From Paucibacter sp. KCTC 42545 (GTDB taxonomy: Bacteria > Pseudomonadota > Gammaproteobacteria > Burkholderiales > Burkholderiaceae_C), in contig NZ_CP013692.1 of assembly GCF_001477625.1 (NCBI RefSeq), forward strand, positions 434,001 to 498,000: 64,000 bases of DNA, given 5' to 3'. The first letter of the stretch is position 1, and each line of letters begins with the position of its first letter. This document shows positions 36,265 through 45,654 of the stretch, one piece after another. The notes beneath the pieces were generated by a model that worked only from the letters and a program-made list of their open reading frames with translations, made no database searches and was not told the origin of the DNA. The translations under genes and the position numbers were made by a program.

Positions 36265-37490
36265 CGAGGTTGTAGTTTTCTGAGAATGTCTAACATCCGG
36301 CGTGCAAGGTCGGTGCGGTTGTATTTGCGCCCGGCGATGGGGCCGTTGGCGCGGTAGCGGGCCATTCGCTCGGGCTCGGTGCGGAGGCGTATCAGGGCCT
36401 CCTCGAGTTGGATGGCGTTGCTGGATTCGAATGCCTCGCCCACGTCCTCGTCGCGCACGATGCGCGCGGATTCGCCAGGCACGCCGTGCAGCACGGGGAT
36501 GGCCATGCCCATGCATTCGAAGAGCTTGGACGGGATGACCGAGTCGAACAGGTCTGTCTTACGTAGGTGGATGATGGAGACGTCCAGCAGCGACCAGTAA
36601 CGCGCCACCTCCGACTTGGGGACGGAATCGACGAAGCGAACATTGGTCAGGCCCATGCGCTTGCTCTGCGCGACCAAGGCCGCTTTCTCTGCGCCGTGAC
36701 CAAGAAAGATCAGCCGTAGGTCCTGTGCGTCGGGCCGGCGCTGGAGCGCGGCGGCAGCCTCTAGCAACGTTTCTAGGCCGTGGGCCATGCCGTGGGTACC
36801 GATGTAGCCGGCAACGAAGCAGCCTTCCAGCCCGAGTTCGCGTAACAGCGCTGCGTCTTTCGGCATTGGTCGGAAGTTGTCTAGGTCAACGCCGTTGGTG
36901 ACGACCTCGATTCTGGTCCCATCGATACCACGACGCATCAGCGTGTCCTTGAAGGCGTGCGTTACTGCGACGATGCGGTCCGCCTTGCGGTATAGGAAAA
37001 GCTCAATGCGCTCCAGCAGCCGGATTGCGGCCGAGTCCTGCATTGCGCCCACTGCCTTTATCGATTCCGGCCAGAGGTCGCGTAACTCGAAGACCCAAGG
37101 CCGGCGCTTGAGCAGACCCGTCGCCCACGCCGCACAGGCTGTGAAGAACTGCGGTGAGGTACCGACTACGACGTCGACCCGTCGCACGAACAGCGCCGCT
37201 ATCGTCGCCGTGACCATGAAGCTCAGGTAATCGAGAATGCGCTTGATGAAGCCCTCGTTGGCTGTGATGTAGGACCAGACTCGGATCACCCGGATGCCGT
37301 CGACTGTTTCGCTTTGCCAGAGGCGGTTGCGGTACCCTTCGAACACGGCGCCCTTTGGGAAGTTGGGTGCGCAAGTGATGACGGTGACTTGTGCACCGTC
37401 GCGCACCCATTCACGACAGTGTTCGAAGGTGCGACTGGCTGGAGCGTTGACCTCCGGAGGGAAGTTATCGGTTAAGAAAAGGATATGCAC
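36261..37490 (-). CDS. Glycosyltransferase, GT4 family (WbuB-like)
   Basis: A 409-residue GT-B enzyme with the WbuB pattern: [19 protein letters not shown] at the start, [18 protein letters not shown] in the acceptor half, and [17 protein letters not shown] in the donor half. WbuB enzymes usually transfer N-acetylated amino sugars such as FucNAc or FucNAm, in line with the amidotransferase genes upstream. GTG 37490 was chosen as start because it gives [10 protein letters not shown] directly after the upstream stop; an in-frame TTG at 37505 is less likely. Confidence 0.88.
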   Translation of the reverse strand: MHILFLTDNFPPEVNAPASRTFEHCREWVRDGAQVTVITCAPNFPKGAVFEGYRNRLWQSETVDGIRVIRVWSYITANEGFIKRILDYLSFMVTATIAALFVRRVDVVVGTSPQFFTACAAWATGLLKRRPWVFELRDLWPESIKAVGAMQDSAAIRLLERIELFLYRKADRIVAVTHAFKDTLMRRGIDGTRIEVVTNGVDLDNFRPMPKDAALLRELGLEGCFVAGYIGTHGMAHGLETLLEAAAALQRRPDAQDLRLIFLGHGAEKAALVAQSKRMGLTNVRFVDSVPKSEVARYWSLLDVSIIHLRKTDLFDSVIPSKLFECMGMAIPVLHGVPGESARIVRDEDVGEAFESSNAIQLEEALIRLRTEPERMARYRANGPIAGRKYNRTDLARRMLDILRKLQPR

Positions 37491-37491
37491 T

Positions 37492-39144
37492 TCAAGTCCA
37501 GTCAAAATCCACGCGAGCCTGCGCGTCGCGCAGGTCCACGACGGCGCAGGCGGTGGCCACTACTTGGCCGAATGCGCTTGCATACGACGAGGTCTCCAGG
37601 CGCAACACGCCTTGTGTCACGCGCAGGCGCAACTGACCACCGTGCGGCAGCATGAGCCGCAGTGTCTGGTCTCCCTCTGGCCTCACTTGCACCGTAGGGT
37701 GGAAGTGGTAGCGGGCCTGCGCGAGGCTGAAGGGGCCCGTCACGCGGTCTGAAACGGTCAGGCCGGCAGTTCGCCACCGCCATTCGCGATGATGCTCTGG
37801 CTGGCCAGGCAGGCGCTTGTAGCCGTCATGGGCGCAGGAGACGACGACCTCGTTAACGCCGGTGTCCACGCGCAGCCCGACCGGCCGCGCACGACGCGCT
37901 ACGCGGAAGCCGCCCCAGACCTCGGACGAATCCTGACCGTCGACAATCACCGTGCTGTGCGCGGCTGTGCCGCGTTCGCGAAGCCGCTCCTGACCCAGGC
38001 CATAGCGCGAAGTGCCGCCATTTACAACGACTCGGTCGCCGAACACAGACAGCTCGAACGAAAGCGTGTCCGCATGCGCGTGCCCGGGGAGGTAGTCGGG
38101 GCCGACCGGGGCGACGTCAAGCAGCGCCACAGCGTCGGGCAGATCGACTCGGAGGTAGCCGCTGTCCGGCAGCGCGGTCAGCACCGGCTTGGCCGGGCGC
38201 GGCCATGCTAAAGCCGGGGTATCGATGCCGAGACGGGCGGCATAGTCCAGCAACTGCTGCGGGGGCGGTGCTACGCCAATGGCAGCATCGTTGAACAGGG
38301 AGATTTCACCGTCTGGATGGCAGGTCGCGCGAAGCCAAGCGGCCATGCGGCTCGCGGTGCCACGCCAATCTTTTTCGACCTTCGTGCGTACTCGGCCCGG
38401 GAAAGAACTCGCTATATTGAGCAGATCCAGCAAGTCCTCCAAGAAGATCGCGTGGTACATCGGGCTGCGCTCGAAGTTGCCTCCGTCGGGCAGAACCTGT
38501 TCATGCAACTCGTTAGCCACGATGGCGAGCCCCTTCGCCAACCAGCGTTCCGACTCTGGGCCGTCGAAGCAGATGCCGGCGAAGATCAGCGCCTTGGCGT
38601 TCACGAACAGATGATTCCCCAGCAGGTGCCATTCCAGTCGTTGCGACAGCCAGCGCGCCTGTGCTGCGAGGCTGTCGCATTGGTCCGAGCCCAAGGGGCG
38701 GCCGTCCAGATGGCGCTTGATCCAATTGACGATCCGTAGTGAGCATGGATACGGCTCCCACCCGGTACCGCCAACTGGATGGTGCTGCATCCAGTCGTCC
38801 ATCAGGGCGATATGCCACGCGTCGCGCGCGGGCGCGTCGACCGCGTTGAGGTCGTCGAAGTAGTGCAGGTTGTAGAGCCAGAGCTTAGATCGCGTCGTTT
38901 CCTCCCAGTCTTTACGCGTAAGCGTGCCTGCCTCGTTGAGGAAGCTGAACTCGCGTGCGCCGCTCATCGTGGCCGCGCGATGCGCCGGTGCCTGCCACAC
39001 GCCTGATACCGGTCGCAGCGACGGTGCAGGAGAGCGGTCCAGGCGCGGGCGGCGCAGGCGAAACCATAGGCGACCGTGAAACTGAATTGGCTTGAGGTAC
39101 TTCAACGTGTGCCAGTAAAGGCCCAACTTCGCCAGTTGGCTCAA
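37492..39144 (-). CDS. Heparinase II/III family protein
   Basis: A 550-residue protein with an alpha-toroid N-terminal half (YNLHYFDDL, then WLSQRLEWHLLGNHLFVNAKAL with the conserved NHLF segment, and NFERSPMYHAIFLEDLLDL). A C-terminal heparinase II/III-like beta domain follows (DYLPGHAHADTLSFELSVFGDRVVVNGGTSRYG). The NH, Tyr and His positions used by this lyase family are present. No signal peptide is visible, so it may act in the cytoplasm, unlike secreted lyases. The start is a TTG at 39144 overlapping the upstream stop by 3-4 bases. Role in glycan synthesis is unknown; it travels with the two-domain oxidoreductase in many such clusters. Confidence 0.85.
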   Translation of the reverse strand: MSQLAKLGLYWHTLKYLKPIQFHGRLWFRLRRPRLDRSPAPSLRPVSGVWQAPAHRAATMSGAREFSFLNEAGTLTRKDWEETTRSKLWLYNLHYFDDLNAVDAPARDAWHIALMDDWMQHHPVGGTGWEPYPCSLRIVNWIKRHLDGRPLGSDQCDSLAAQARWLSQRLEWHLLGNHLFVNAKALIFAGICFDGPESERWLAKGLAIVANELHEQVLPDGGNFERSPMYHAIFLEDLLDLLNIASSFPGRVRTKVEKDWRGTASRMAAWLRATCHPDGEISLFNDAAIGVAPPPQQLLDYAARLGIDTPALAWPRPAKPVLTALPDSGYLRVDLPDAVALLDVAPVGPDYLPGHAHADTLSFELSVFGDRVVVNGGTSRYGLGQERLRERGTAAHSTVIVDGQDSSEVWGGFRVARRARPVGLRVDTGVNEVVVSCAHDGYKRLPGQPEHHREWRWRTAGLTVSDRVTGPFSLAQARYHFHPTVQVRPEGDQTLRLMLPHGGQLRLRVTQGVLRLETSSYASAFGQVVATACAVVDLRDAQARVDFDWT

Positions 39145-41273
39145 GGGCGCACTCCCGATGCGATCTCGATGCTGACGCGGCTTACTTCGATCACTTGCTC
39201 CAGTGGAATGGGCGAGGCGCCGCCCTGGCTGACCGCGTCGACGAAGGCCTTCGCGCAGGCTTTCTGACCCTTGTCCTGGCGCCACAGTGACAGCTTGGTG
39301 AAGCCGGGCCAGCCGAACCCAGTCAGCTTCCGGAAGTTGTCAAGCTGAAGCACGCGGCCGGCTGCGAAGACCTCAAGGCGCTCCTTGGGGAAGGACTTGC
39401 TGCCATTGGCGAAGTAATGAACGGTGCCAATGGAGCCGTCGCCGAAACGTAACTGGATTGTGACGGTGTCGCCGGTGCGGCTGTCCATGTCCATGCGTTC
39501 CCAACCAGTGATCGGCGCGTCCGCTAGGAATCGCAGCAGGTCGATGAAATGGCAAGCCTCGCCGATGATGCGGCCACCACCGACTCCCGCATCTTGCGTC
39601 CAGTGTTCGGCTGGGATCGCCCCGGCGTTCACCGTCATTACAAAGGATTTGGGTCCCGTGATGCTGGCCAGCAGTTGATGCATGCGCTGTACATGTGCTG
39701 CAAATCGCCGATTGAACCCCACCATCAGCATCACCGAGGAGGCGCCGCTCGCGTGGCGGGCGGCCAGTGCGGTCTCGATCCCGACCAATTCTTCCAAGGT
39801 GAGGCACAGAGGCTTTTCGACGAACACATGCTTGCCGGCTTCGATCGCTCGCAGTACATACTGCGCATGACTGTCGTGCCGCGTAGTGATGACGAGCGCG
39901 CCCGTTTCGGAATCGCCGAAAAGGCGCTCTGTGTCGGTGGTGGTTTCCTCGAAGCCGAACTTGCGAGCTGCGTGCAGGCCGCTGACGCCGGTGGCCGAGG
40001 CGACACTACGGAGGCGGGCTCCTGCCGTTTTGAAGGCTGGAAGCAGGACCGCGGTCGCGTAGTTGCCAGAACCGATGACGCTGACGCCGCAAACCGACGC
40101 AGGCGCACGCTCGGATTGCGCGTGCGAGGGAACGGCGACAGTGCGGGCGTCGTTGTCGATGGTCAGGCCCGGATAGCGCAGCAGAATGCCCAGTGACTTT
40201 CCTGCGCCGCCGACCAGCTCATAGGCCTGTTCGGCTTCAGAGATGGCGAAGCGATGCGAGATGAGTGGCTTCACATCTAGACGACCGTCGGCCATCATGT
40301 CGAGCACAGCCTCAAAGTTGCGCTGCTCAGTCCAGCGGACGAAACCGACGGGGTAGTCGTTGCCTTTTTCCTCGTAGTTGTTGTCATAGCGCCCCGGCCC
40401 ATAGGAACATGACACCTGGAAGGTAAGTTCCTTCTCGAAGAAGTCGGCGCGCGATAGCTCGAGGCCGGTAACGCCAACGAGAACAATGCGTCCCCGCTTG
40501 CGACACATATGCGCTGCCTGATGTATGGGTTCGCTGCTCTTAGTTGCCGCTGTGACGATAACCCCGTCCACGCCGCGGCCGCGCGAGTAGGTCATCGCAG
40601 CAGCCACGGGATCCTGCCCCTTGGACAAGTCGACCACCTCGGCGCCAAACGCGCGCGCCATCTCGAGCTTCTCCGGGTCGAAGTCCAGCCCCAATACGCG
40701 ACAGCCGTGGGCCCGAAGCAGTTGTACTGTTACGAGGCCGATCAGACCCAGGCCGGTAACTACCACCGTCTCACCCAACGTGGGTTGCACGAGCCGGATG
40801 CCCTGTAGCGCGATGGCCCCTAGCACGGTAAACGCGGCCTCCTCATCGCTCACCGCCTCGGGCACCTTTGCGCACAAGTTGAACGGGACACTGACGACTT
40901 CAGCATGCTTGCCGTTGCTTATCACTCGATCGCCGATCTCGAAGTGTGCCACGCCTGCACCGAGCGCGGAAACGCGGCCAACGTTGCAGTAGCCGAGCGG
41001 AAGGGGTTGGTCCAACTTGTTGAACACCGCCTCGAGTGTGGGCATAAGGCCATCGGTCTTGATCTTGTCAAGTACCATTCGTACCTTATCGGGCTGCTGA
41101 CGAGCCTTCTCCAACCAACCGGCCTTCCCAAATTCGACGAGCATACGCTCTGTGCCGGCGGATACAAGCGTTTGCGTCGTGCCGATCAGTATTTGACCGC
41201 GTCGAACCGCGGGTACCGGGAGTTCGGCAATTTCGGTGGCGCCGGTCTTGAGACTTTGCAGGATCTGTTTCAT
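39141..41273 (-). CDS. Fused zinc-type dehydrogenase / Gfo-Idh oxidoreductase
   Basis: A 710-residue two-domain protein. Residues about 1-370 are a medium-chain (zinc alcohol dehydrogenase-like) dehydrogenase with VVVTGLGLIGLVTVQLLRA, a GRIVLVGVTGLEL strand and LDFDPEKLEMA. Residues about 385-705 are a Gfo/Idh/MocA-type dehydrogenase with VIGSGNYATAVLLPAF, HVFVEKPLCLT (the EKP motif) and GEACHFIDLLRFL. Both have their own NAD(P)-binding fold. ATG 41273 overlaps the hisF-like stop by 4 bases. The reaction is unknown; two linked oxidoreductions on one sugar nucleotide would be consistent. Confidence 0.85.
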   Translation of the reverse strand: MKQILQSLKTGATEIAELPVPAVRRGQILIGTTQTLVSAGTERMLVEFGKAGWLEKARQQPDKVRMVLDKIKTDGLMPTLEAVFNKLDQPLPLGYCNVGRVSALGAGVAHFEIGDRVISNGKHAEVVSVPFNLCAKVPEAVSDEEAAFTVLGAIALQGIRLVQPTLGETVVVTGLGLIGLVTVQLLRAHGCRVLGLDFDPEKLEMARAFGAEVVDLSKGQDPVAAAMTYSRGRGVDGVIVTAATKSSEPIHQAAHMCRKRGRIVLVGVTGLELSRADFFEKELTFQVSCSYGPGRYDNNYEEKGNDYPVGFVRWTEQRNFEAVLDMMADGRLDVKPLISHRFAISEAEQAYELVGGAGKSLGILLRYPGLTIDNDARTVAVPSHAQSERAPASVCGVSVIGSGNYATAVLLPAFKTAGARLRSVASATGVSGLHAARKFGFEETTTDTERLFGDSETGALVITTRHDSHAQYVLRAIEAGKHVFVEKPLCLTLEELVGIETALAARHASGASSVMLMVGFNRRFAAHVQRMHQLLASITGPKSFVMTVNAGAIPAEHWTQDAGVGGGRIIGEACHFIDLLRFLADAPITGWERMDMDSRTGDTVTIQLRFGDGSIGTVHYFANGSKSFPKERLEVFAAGRVLQLDNFRKLTGFGWPGFTKLSLWRQDKGQKACAKAFVDAVSQGGASPIPLEQVIEVSRVSIEIASGVRP

Positions 41274-42052
41274 TGAGTCGTGGTGGCTGCCGAACACAGC
41301 GCATCTTTCTCATCGCGGTTCGGGTAGTTGATTAGGACGGCGCGGTATTTGCCTTTGAAGACGAACAGGCTGCCTGCCGCCGCACCGATAATTCCGTGGC
41401 GTTGGACGAGCGCACGCAGGTCATCGAGGGAGCCGGCTCCGCCTAGCACCGTTAACGGCAGGCTGGTGGCCTGGCGAATCTGATCGATCAAATCGGTGTC
41501 GTAGCCCTTCATCTCTCCGTCGCGGTCGACGCTGTTGAGGACGATTTCGCCGGCCCCCAACTGCTGCAGCTTCGCAGCCCACGCTGCGGGTTCCAGGCCC
41601 GTACGCTTGCTGGCGTTCAGTGTTACCACCTCGGGCTTTCGGAACAGGCCAGTCCGCTTGACGTCGATGACTGCGACCACACTCTGGCTTCCTACACGCG
41701 CGGCTGCGCGGCAGATCAGCTCCGGGTCTTCGACGGCGGCCGATGAAACGGACACCTTTTCTACTCCCAGACCGATAATCCGATCGAACTGTTCCACGCT
41801 CTTCACCCCGCCGCCGTAGCAGAGCGGCATGCGGCACTCGAGCGCCAGATTAGCGATCATCTTGTAGTCAGGCTCATGCCCGTTTCGGCTGGCGTCGATG
41901 TCGATGACCATAAGCTCATCGACTTCTTTCTCATTGAAGATGCGTACCGCATTGAGCGGATCGCCAACGTACTTGGGCTGGCCGAAGCCGACTGTCTTGT
42001 AGAGCCCGCCTCGATGGACGAGCAGGCAAGGAATGATTCGTGGGCGCAGCAT
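41270..42052 (-). CDS. HisF-like subunit of the sugar amidotransferase system
   Basis: A 260-residue TIM-barrel protein of the HisF family. The N-terminus reads RIIPCLLVHRGGLYKT: the catalytic Asp11 of true HisF (usually PCLDV) is Leu here, which is normal for the HisF paralogs in LPS clusters that serve with HisH and WbpG. Phosphate-binding motifs CYGGGVKS and LGGAGSLDDL remain. It probably passes ammonia from the HisH subunit to the acetamido-to-acetamidino conversion by the WbpG homolog. Not a histidine biosynthesis gene. Confidence 0.9.
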   Translation of the reverse strand: MLRPRIIPCLLVHRGGLYKTVGFGQPKYVGDPLNAVRIFNEKEVDELMVIDIDASRNGHEPDYKMIANLALECRMPLCYGGGVKSVEQFDRIIGLGVEKVSVSSAAVEDPELICRAAARVGSQSVVAVIDVKRTGLFRKPEVVTLNASKRTGLEPAAWAAKLQQLGAGEIVLNSVDRDGEMKGYDTDLIDQIRQATSLPLTVLGGAGSLDDLRALVQRHGIIGAAAGSLFVFKGKYRAVLINYPNRDEKDALCSAATTTQ

Positions 42053-42054
42053 CT

Positions 42055-42669
42055 TTAGAGTCCGGCGAAGTTTTTGAGGAGCTGGATACCCCAGCCGTGG
42101 CTCTTTTCAGGATGGAACTGAACGCCGTGCACGTTGCCGCGGCGTACTGCGCATGCGAACTCGTCACCATATGCGGTAACGGCCAGCACATCTGTTGGGT
42201 CATTGGGGGCGAAGTAGTACGAGTGTAGGAAATAGAAACGGGCGCTGCTGCCCATGTCTTGGAACAGACCTACGTCGTCAACCGGCGCCACATCATTCCA
42301 TCCCATATGCGGCAGACGGGTGCGTCCCTGGATGCGCGCCTCGTCAAAACGGCGGACGTCCGCGTCGAACCAACCCAGCCCCGCTGCATCACCTTCATCA
42401 CTCCGACGAGCCATCATTTGCATGCCAACGCAGATTCCCAGCACTGGCCGCTTCTCCTCCATAACCAGTCGGTCCAGAGTAGGTCGCATACCTGAGGCCT
42501 GCAGGCGTTCCATGGCCCAGTCAAATGCTCCGACGCCCGGCAGCACGATGTGAGTCGCGCCCGCCAGTTCATCCGCTGTGCGGGCGAAGGTCACGGGGAT
42601 CTCGATACGCTTGTAGATGTTGGCGAAGGCTTGAGTATTGCCTAGGCCGTAATCCACTATGGTGATCAC
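42055..42669 (-). CDS. HisH-like glutamine amidotransferase subunit
   Basis: A 204-residue class I glutaminase that releases ammonia from glutamine. The catalytic nucleophile is Cys80 in GICVGMQMM and the His186/Glu188 pair lies in FHPEKS. The protein begins ITIVDYGLGN, the usual HisH start. It starts with GTG at 42669, overlapping the wbpG stop (GTGA), and is followed directly by the HisF-like gene. In this setting it works with HisF and WbpG homologs in sugar amidination, not in histidine synthesis. Confidence 0.91.
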   Translation of the reverse strand: MITIVDYGLGNTQAFANIYKRIEIPVTFARTADELAGATHIVLPGVGAFDWAMERLQASGMRPTLDRLVMEEKRPVLGICVGMQMMARRSDEGDAAGLGWFDADVRRFDEARIQGRTRLPHMGWNDVAPVDDVGLFQDMGSSARFYFLHSYYFAPNDPTDVLAVTAYGDEFACAVRRGNVHGVQFHPEKSHGWGIQLLKNFAGL

Positions 42670-43796
42670 CGCTTGCCTCCCAACTCTAGGCCTAGCACTT
42701 TCATGACGCGCGCGCCGAGCATGTAGAACGTTTCTTGCGAGCGGTAATCCTTGTAAGTCTTGTTCGGCGCGTCCATGTAGCCCTGCAACTCGTCGGTCGT
42801 GATGCGGAGCTTGTTTGCGACGTACTCGAACTCGTGGCGCACGGTGACCTCGTCCAGGGCTGGCGTTTTGAGTTTCTCCAGCGCTTCCTCTCTGGTCATC
42901 TGCCCGGTAACGATCAAGCTTGCAAACTGCACCTTACGAGTGTCGAAGCCGAATTTCTTCGGTAACCAGTAGCCTTCATAGAACCGGGTGAAGCGGGACT
43001 CGAAGTGCTTCTGCGGATAGGGCTGCCATCCAAACTTCTCCACCAGCAGCTTCACAGCGGCGGCCTTGTCGTATTCGACGCTGTTGAGTGGGCGTACGAC
43101 CTTGATGCCTTTGACGTAAGGAAGCCAAATCTTGTGGCGCAGGATCGACGTCGTCGGATAGTTCACCAATGGACGCGTACCGAACTGGGCATGGATGTCT
43201 TTGAGTTGGATCGAATCGGACTGGTAGTACATCCACTCGATCGGGTTGCGGATGCACTCAGTGGACAGGTTTGCGCCTGTCAAGATGTACTTGATACCGT
43301 GCTGTTCGGCGAATTTGTACATCGTCGCGAAGAAAGCATGATCCTGCGGTGCATCGATGTGGGGCACGCCTGATTTGAAGAAAGCCAGTTGAAGGTCGCG
43401 CATCTCCTCCCAATCGATTACCTCCGTGTAGAGGTCTAGTCCTAGCTTGTCGACCAACTTCTCGATGTTATTGACGGCCTCCTGGGAATTCCAACCCGCG
43501 TCGACATGAAACACCAACGGACGTAGACCGAATTCGGTAGCAATATAAGTGAGGTAGGAACTGTCGATGCCGCCGCTCATGCCGATGATGCAATCGAAGT
43601 CCTTGCCTTTGCCGGATGCCTTGATCTGTTCGACCAATTGGCGCAATTCCTGTTCGCCACGTTCACCGGTGTGCCAGTTCGGCTTTACTTTGGTGTCAAA
43701 CGTGTTGCAATGGTCGCATACCCCATTTGTATCAAAGGTAATTGCAGAATCGGTGGTGTCCATGACGCAGCGGCTGCAGATTTGAAATTTTTTCAT
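42666..43796 (-). CDS. wbpG: N-acetyl sugar amidotransferase (WbpG/PseA-like)
   Basis: Converts an N-acetyl group on a nucleotide sugar to an acetamidino group, using ammonia from the HisH/HisF pair. The 376-residue protein has two N-terminal CxxC pairs (Cys7/Cys10 and Cys27/Cys30) and the ATP pyrophosphatase loop SGGIDSS at residues 74-80. LTGANLSTECIRNP and FYEGYWLPKKFGFD are family-specific. ATG 43796 has a strong AGGAGGG site four bases upstream, which decides against the 39-codon longer frame. It starts the coupled block wbpG-hisH-hisF-dehydrogenase-heparinase. Confidence 0.92.
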   Translation of the reverse strand: MKKFQICSRCVMDTTDSAITFDTNGVCDHCNTFDTKVKPNWHTGERGEQELRQLVEQIKASGKGKDFDCIIGMSGGIDSSYLTYIATEFGLRPLVFHVDAGWNSQEAVNNIEKLVDKLGLDLYTEVIDWEEMRDLQLAFFKSGVPHIDAPQDHAFFATMYKFAEQHGIKYILTGANLSTECIRNPIEWMYYQSDSIQLKDIHAQFGTRPLVNYPTTSILRHKIWLPYVKGIKVVRPLNSVEYDKAAAVKLLVEKFGWQPYPQKHFESRFTRFYEGYWLPKKFGFDTRKVQFASLIVTGQMTREEALEKLKTPALDEVTVRHEFEYVANKLRITTDELQGYMDAPNKTYKDYRSQETFYMLGARVMKVLGLELGGKR

Positions 43797-43849
43797 AATT
43801 CCCTCCTGAGGGCAAATTTTTGTGACGGGCAGGCAATCGCTCGCCAGGC

Positions 43850-44677
43850 TTAGGCCCTGAACTCTTTGAAGTACTTGCGAGATTCGCGATGCGCGTCGCG
43901 TGCCATGTTCCAACGGCTACGGCTAGGCAAATCTTGCAGTGAGCCGTGCCAGTGATGAGTCACACTTATGGCTGGCGAATAGAAAATCTGTTCGCCAGCT
44001 CGTTTGAGTTGAACGGCGAGGAAGAATTCCTCTGAAAATAGGAAGCTTGGCGACCACAGGTGTTTGAATTTTGAGAAAAACCTTGGCGTGAGAACATAAA
44101 CGGAGCCATGGCCCTGATGAATTGACATCGCGGTTCTCCAATGATCCTCATCCCCTCGTCGAGTGAGCTTTGGGATGGTCTTTGCCGCCCTGTACATGAG
44201 AAGACCAAAATAGTAATTTGAATAATAGAGATCGTAGAAAATCGTGCGAATGCGGCCGATTGGAAGAATCACGTGAGGATTCTGATGGTGACCATCAAGG
44301 GTTACTACATCAGGCGATATGACAGCGTACCCTTTGTATTCGGCTTCGCGCTCCTCGATAGCAGAACATATCCCATCTGGGAACTCCAAATCGTTGTTAC
44401 CGATGATCATCCATTGAATATTGGGGTTGAACTTTCGCGCGAATTCGATACCTATACTCAATCCAGAAAAGTAGCCAACATTCTCGGGATTGCAGATAAG
44501 ATGAATCTCTGGGTGGGTAGTGCCGAGGTCGCGCAGGACCTGTACCTCCTCTGCGCGTGAGGCGTTATCGACGACAAAAATTTGAATTTGGTGCCCGCGA
44601 TTTTTTAGGAGGCTCTCCACAGCTGCAACGGTATAGGTTGAATTGTTGTAGTTGGTGCAAATGTAAGCTATGAGCAT
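43850..44677 (-). CDS. Glycosyltransferase family 2 protein
   Basis: A 275-residue GT-A enzyme resembling rhamnosyltransferase-type GT2 proteins: YICTNYNNSTYTVAAVESLL, VVDNAS, LICNPENVGYFSGLSIGIEFA, and the acidic IGNNDLEFPD in place of DDD. The LFSEEFFLAVQLKRAG block is the usual acceptor-side motif. It lacks membrane segments and should act on the cytoplasmic face. Base composition is clearly lower in GC than the genes to either side (see findings). Start ATG 44677. Confidence 0.88.
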   Translation of the reverse strand: MLIAYICTNYNNSTYTVAAVESLLKNRGHQIQIFVVDNASRAEEVQVLRDLGTTHPEIHLICNPENVGYFSGLSIGIEFARKFNPNIQWMIIGNNDLEFPDGICSAIEEREAEYKGYAVISPDVVTLDGHHQNPHVILPIGRIRTIFYDLYYSNYYFGLLMYRAAKTIPKLTRRGDEDHWRTAMSIHQGHGSVYVLTPRFFSKFKHLWSPSFLFSEEFFLAVQLKRAGEQIFYSPAISVTHHWHGSLQDLPSRSRWNMARDAHRESRKYFKEFRA

Positions 44678-44737
44678 TTAAAGTCCCTTTGGATCGACTT
44701 GGGCTGGATGGTTTTGAATAAGATTTGCTGGATTTCT

Positions 44738-45607
44738 CTAGCCTTTAACCATTGATCGAATCTTTGCTTCCAGTCGCTTTGGTAAAATCCGTCTAATCAT
44801 TAAGCGAGGTATGACATGCATTGCATGGTAAGCAATGCATTTCAGTTGATAGTTCTTGATGATAGGACTGCCCGCCCGGATCTCCTCTGTGATGTGGATC
44901 TTGGAAAGACCAGCCGAAACACCGTGGGTCTCGACCTTGCAAATCACTTCGTCCACCATGAGAAAATTTTGCCCAGTGGCGTACAGGGTGGTCATGAAAT
45001 TAAGGTCGCCCCGGATTCGGAAAGATTCATCGTACTTGTGTAGTTTCATCAATTTGTTGTTGATGAACGAGGCCTGGTGATGCGGAACTTCCATATAGTA
45101 TCCGGCGAACTTGAGCTTCATGTGCTTGACCTTGCTGTTACTCTCGTCATATATGTAGCGCACCCCGCCAGCGACGACAGCAAACTTCAAATTCAGACCC
45201 ACTGAAATCCGATCGATAGTATTATTTGAATCGAACATGTCTCCAGCGTTCATGAAGATGATCCATTCTCCTGTCGATAAATCAATTCCTTTGTTCATGG
45301 CATTGTAGATGCCGTTGTCCTGTTCTGATATCCAACGATGGATAAGATGGTCGTATTTTCTTATGACATCAAGAGTGCCATCCTGGGAGCCGCCATCAAT
45401 TACGATATATTCGATGTTTTGGTAGCTTTGGCCTGTGATGCTTAGGATCGTACTTTCAATGGATTTAGCGCAGTTGAAGGCGACGGTCACAACCGTTATC
45501 AATGGTGTGTCGTTTTTTGTCTGCGCGCGTCTAGCGCTTCCCCCCTCGAATCTACTTCTGTTGATGGGGTTGCCAAAAGCTGGGTTTGTATTTTTGCTGG
45601 AGGACAT
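44738..45607 (-). CDS. Glycosyltransferase family 2 protein (WcaA/WcaE-like)
   Basis: A 289-residue GT-A enzyme with PLITVVTVAFNCAKSIESTI, YIVIDGGSQDGTLDVI, the QDNGIYNAMNKGI block and the acidic FMNAGDMF. The NAMNKGI segment is characteristic of this GT2 subgroup. ATG 45607 was chosen; a TTG at 45658 in frame overlaps the upstream stop by 4 bases and could be the real start, adding 17 residues. AT-rich with many rare (AT-ending) codons compared with the left cluster. Confidence 0.87.
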   Translation of the reverse strand: MSSSKNTNPAFGNPINRSRFEGGSARRAQTKNDTPLITVVTVAFNCAKSIESTILSITGQSYQNIEYIVIDGGSQDGTLDVIRKYDHLIHRWISEQDNGIYNAMNKGIDLSTGEWIIFMNAGDMFDSNNTIDRISVGLNLKFAVVAGGVRYIYDESNSKVKHMKLKFAGYYMEVPHHQASFINNKLMKLHKYDESFRIRGDLNFMTTLYATGQNFLMVDEVICKVETHGVSAGLSKIHITEEIRAGSPIIKNYQLKCIAYHAMHVIPRLMIRRILPKRLEAKIRSMVKG

Positions 45608-45654
45608 GAATTCAGTTCGTCCGATAAATGACTTGGAGTACTCTGCTTTTCCCG

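Noticed and set aside
36265..36516. N-terminal extension of wecB by 84 codons
   Set aside because: The extension lies inside the upstream glycosyltransferase and is arginine/histidine-rich; WecB proteins begin at the internal ATG.
41270..42669. hisH and hisF as histidine biosynthesis genes
   Set aside because: They sit with a WbpG-type amidotransferase, no other his gene is near, and the HisF copy lacks the catalytic Asp11.
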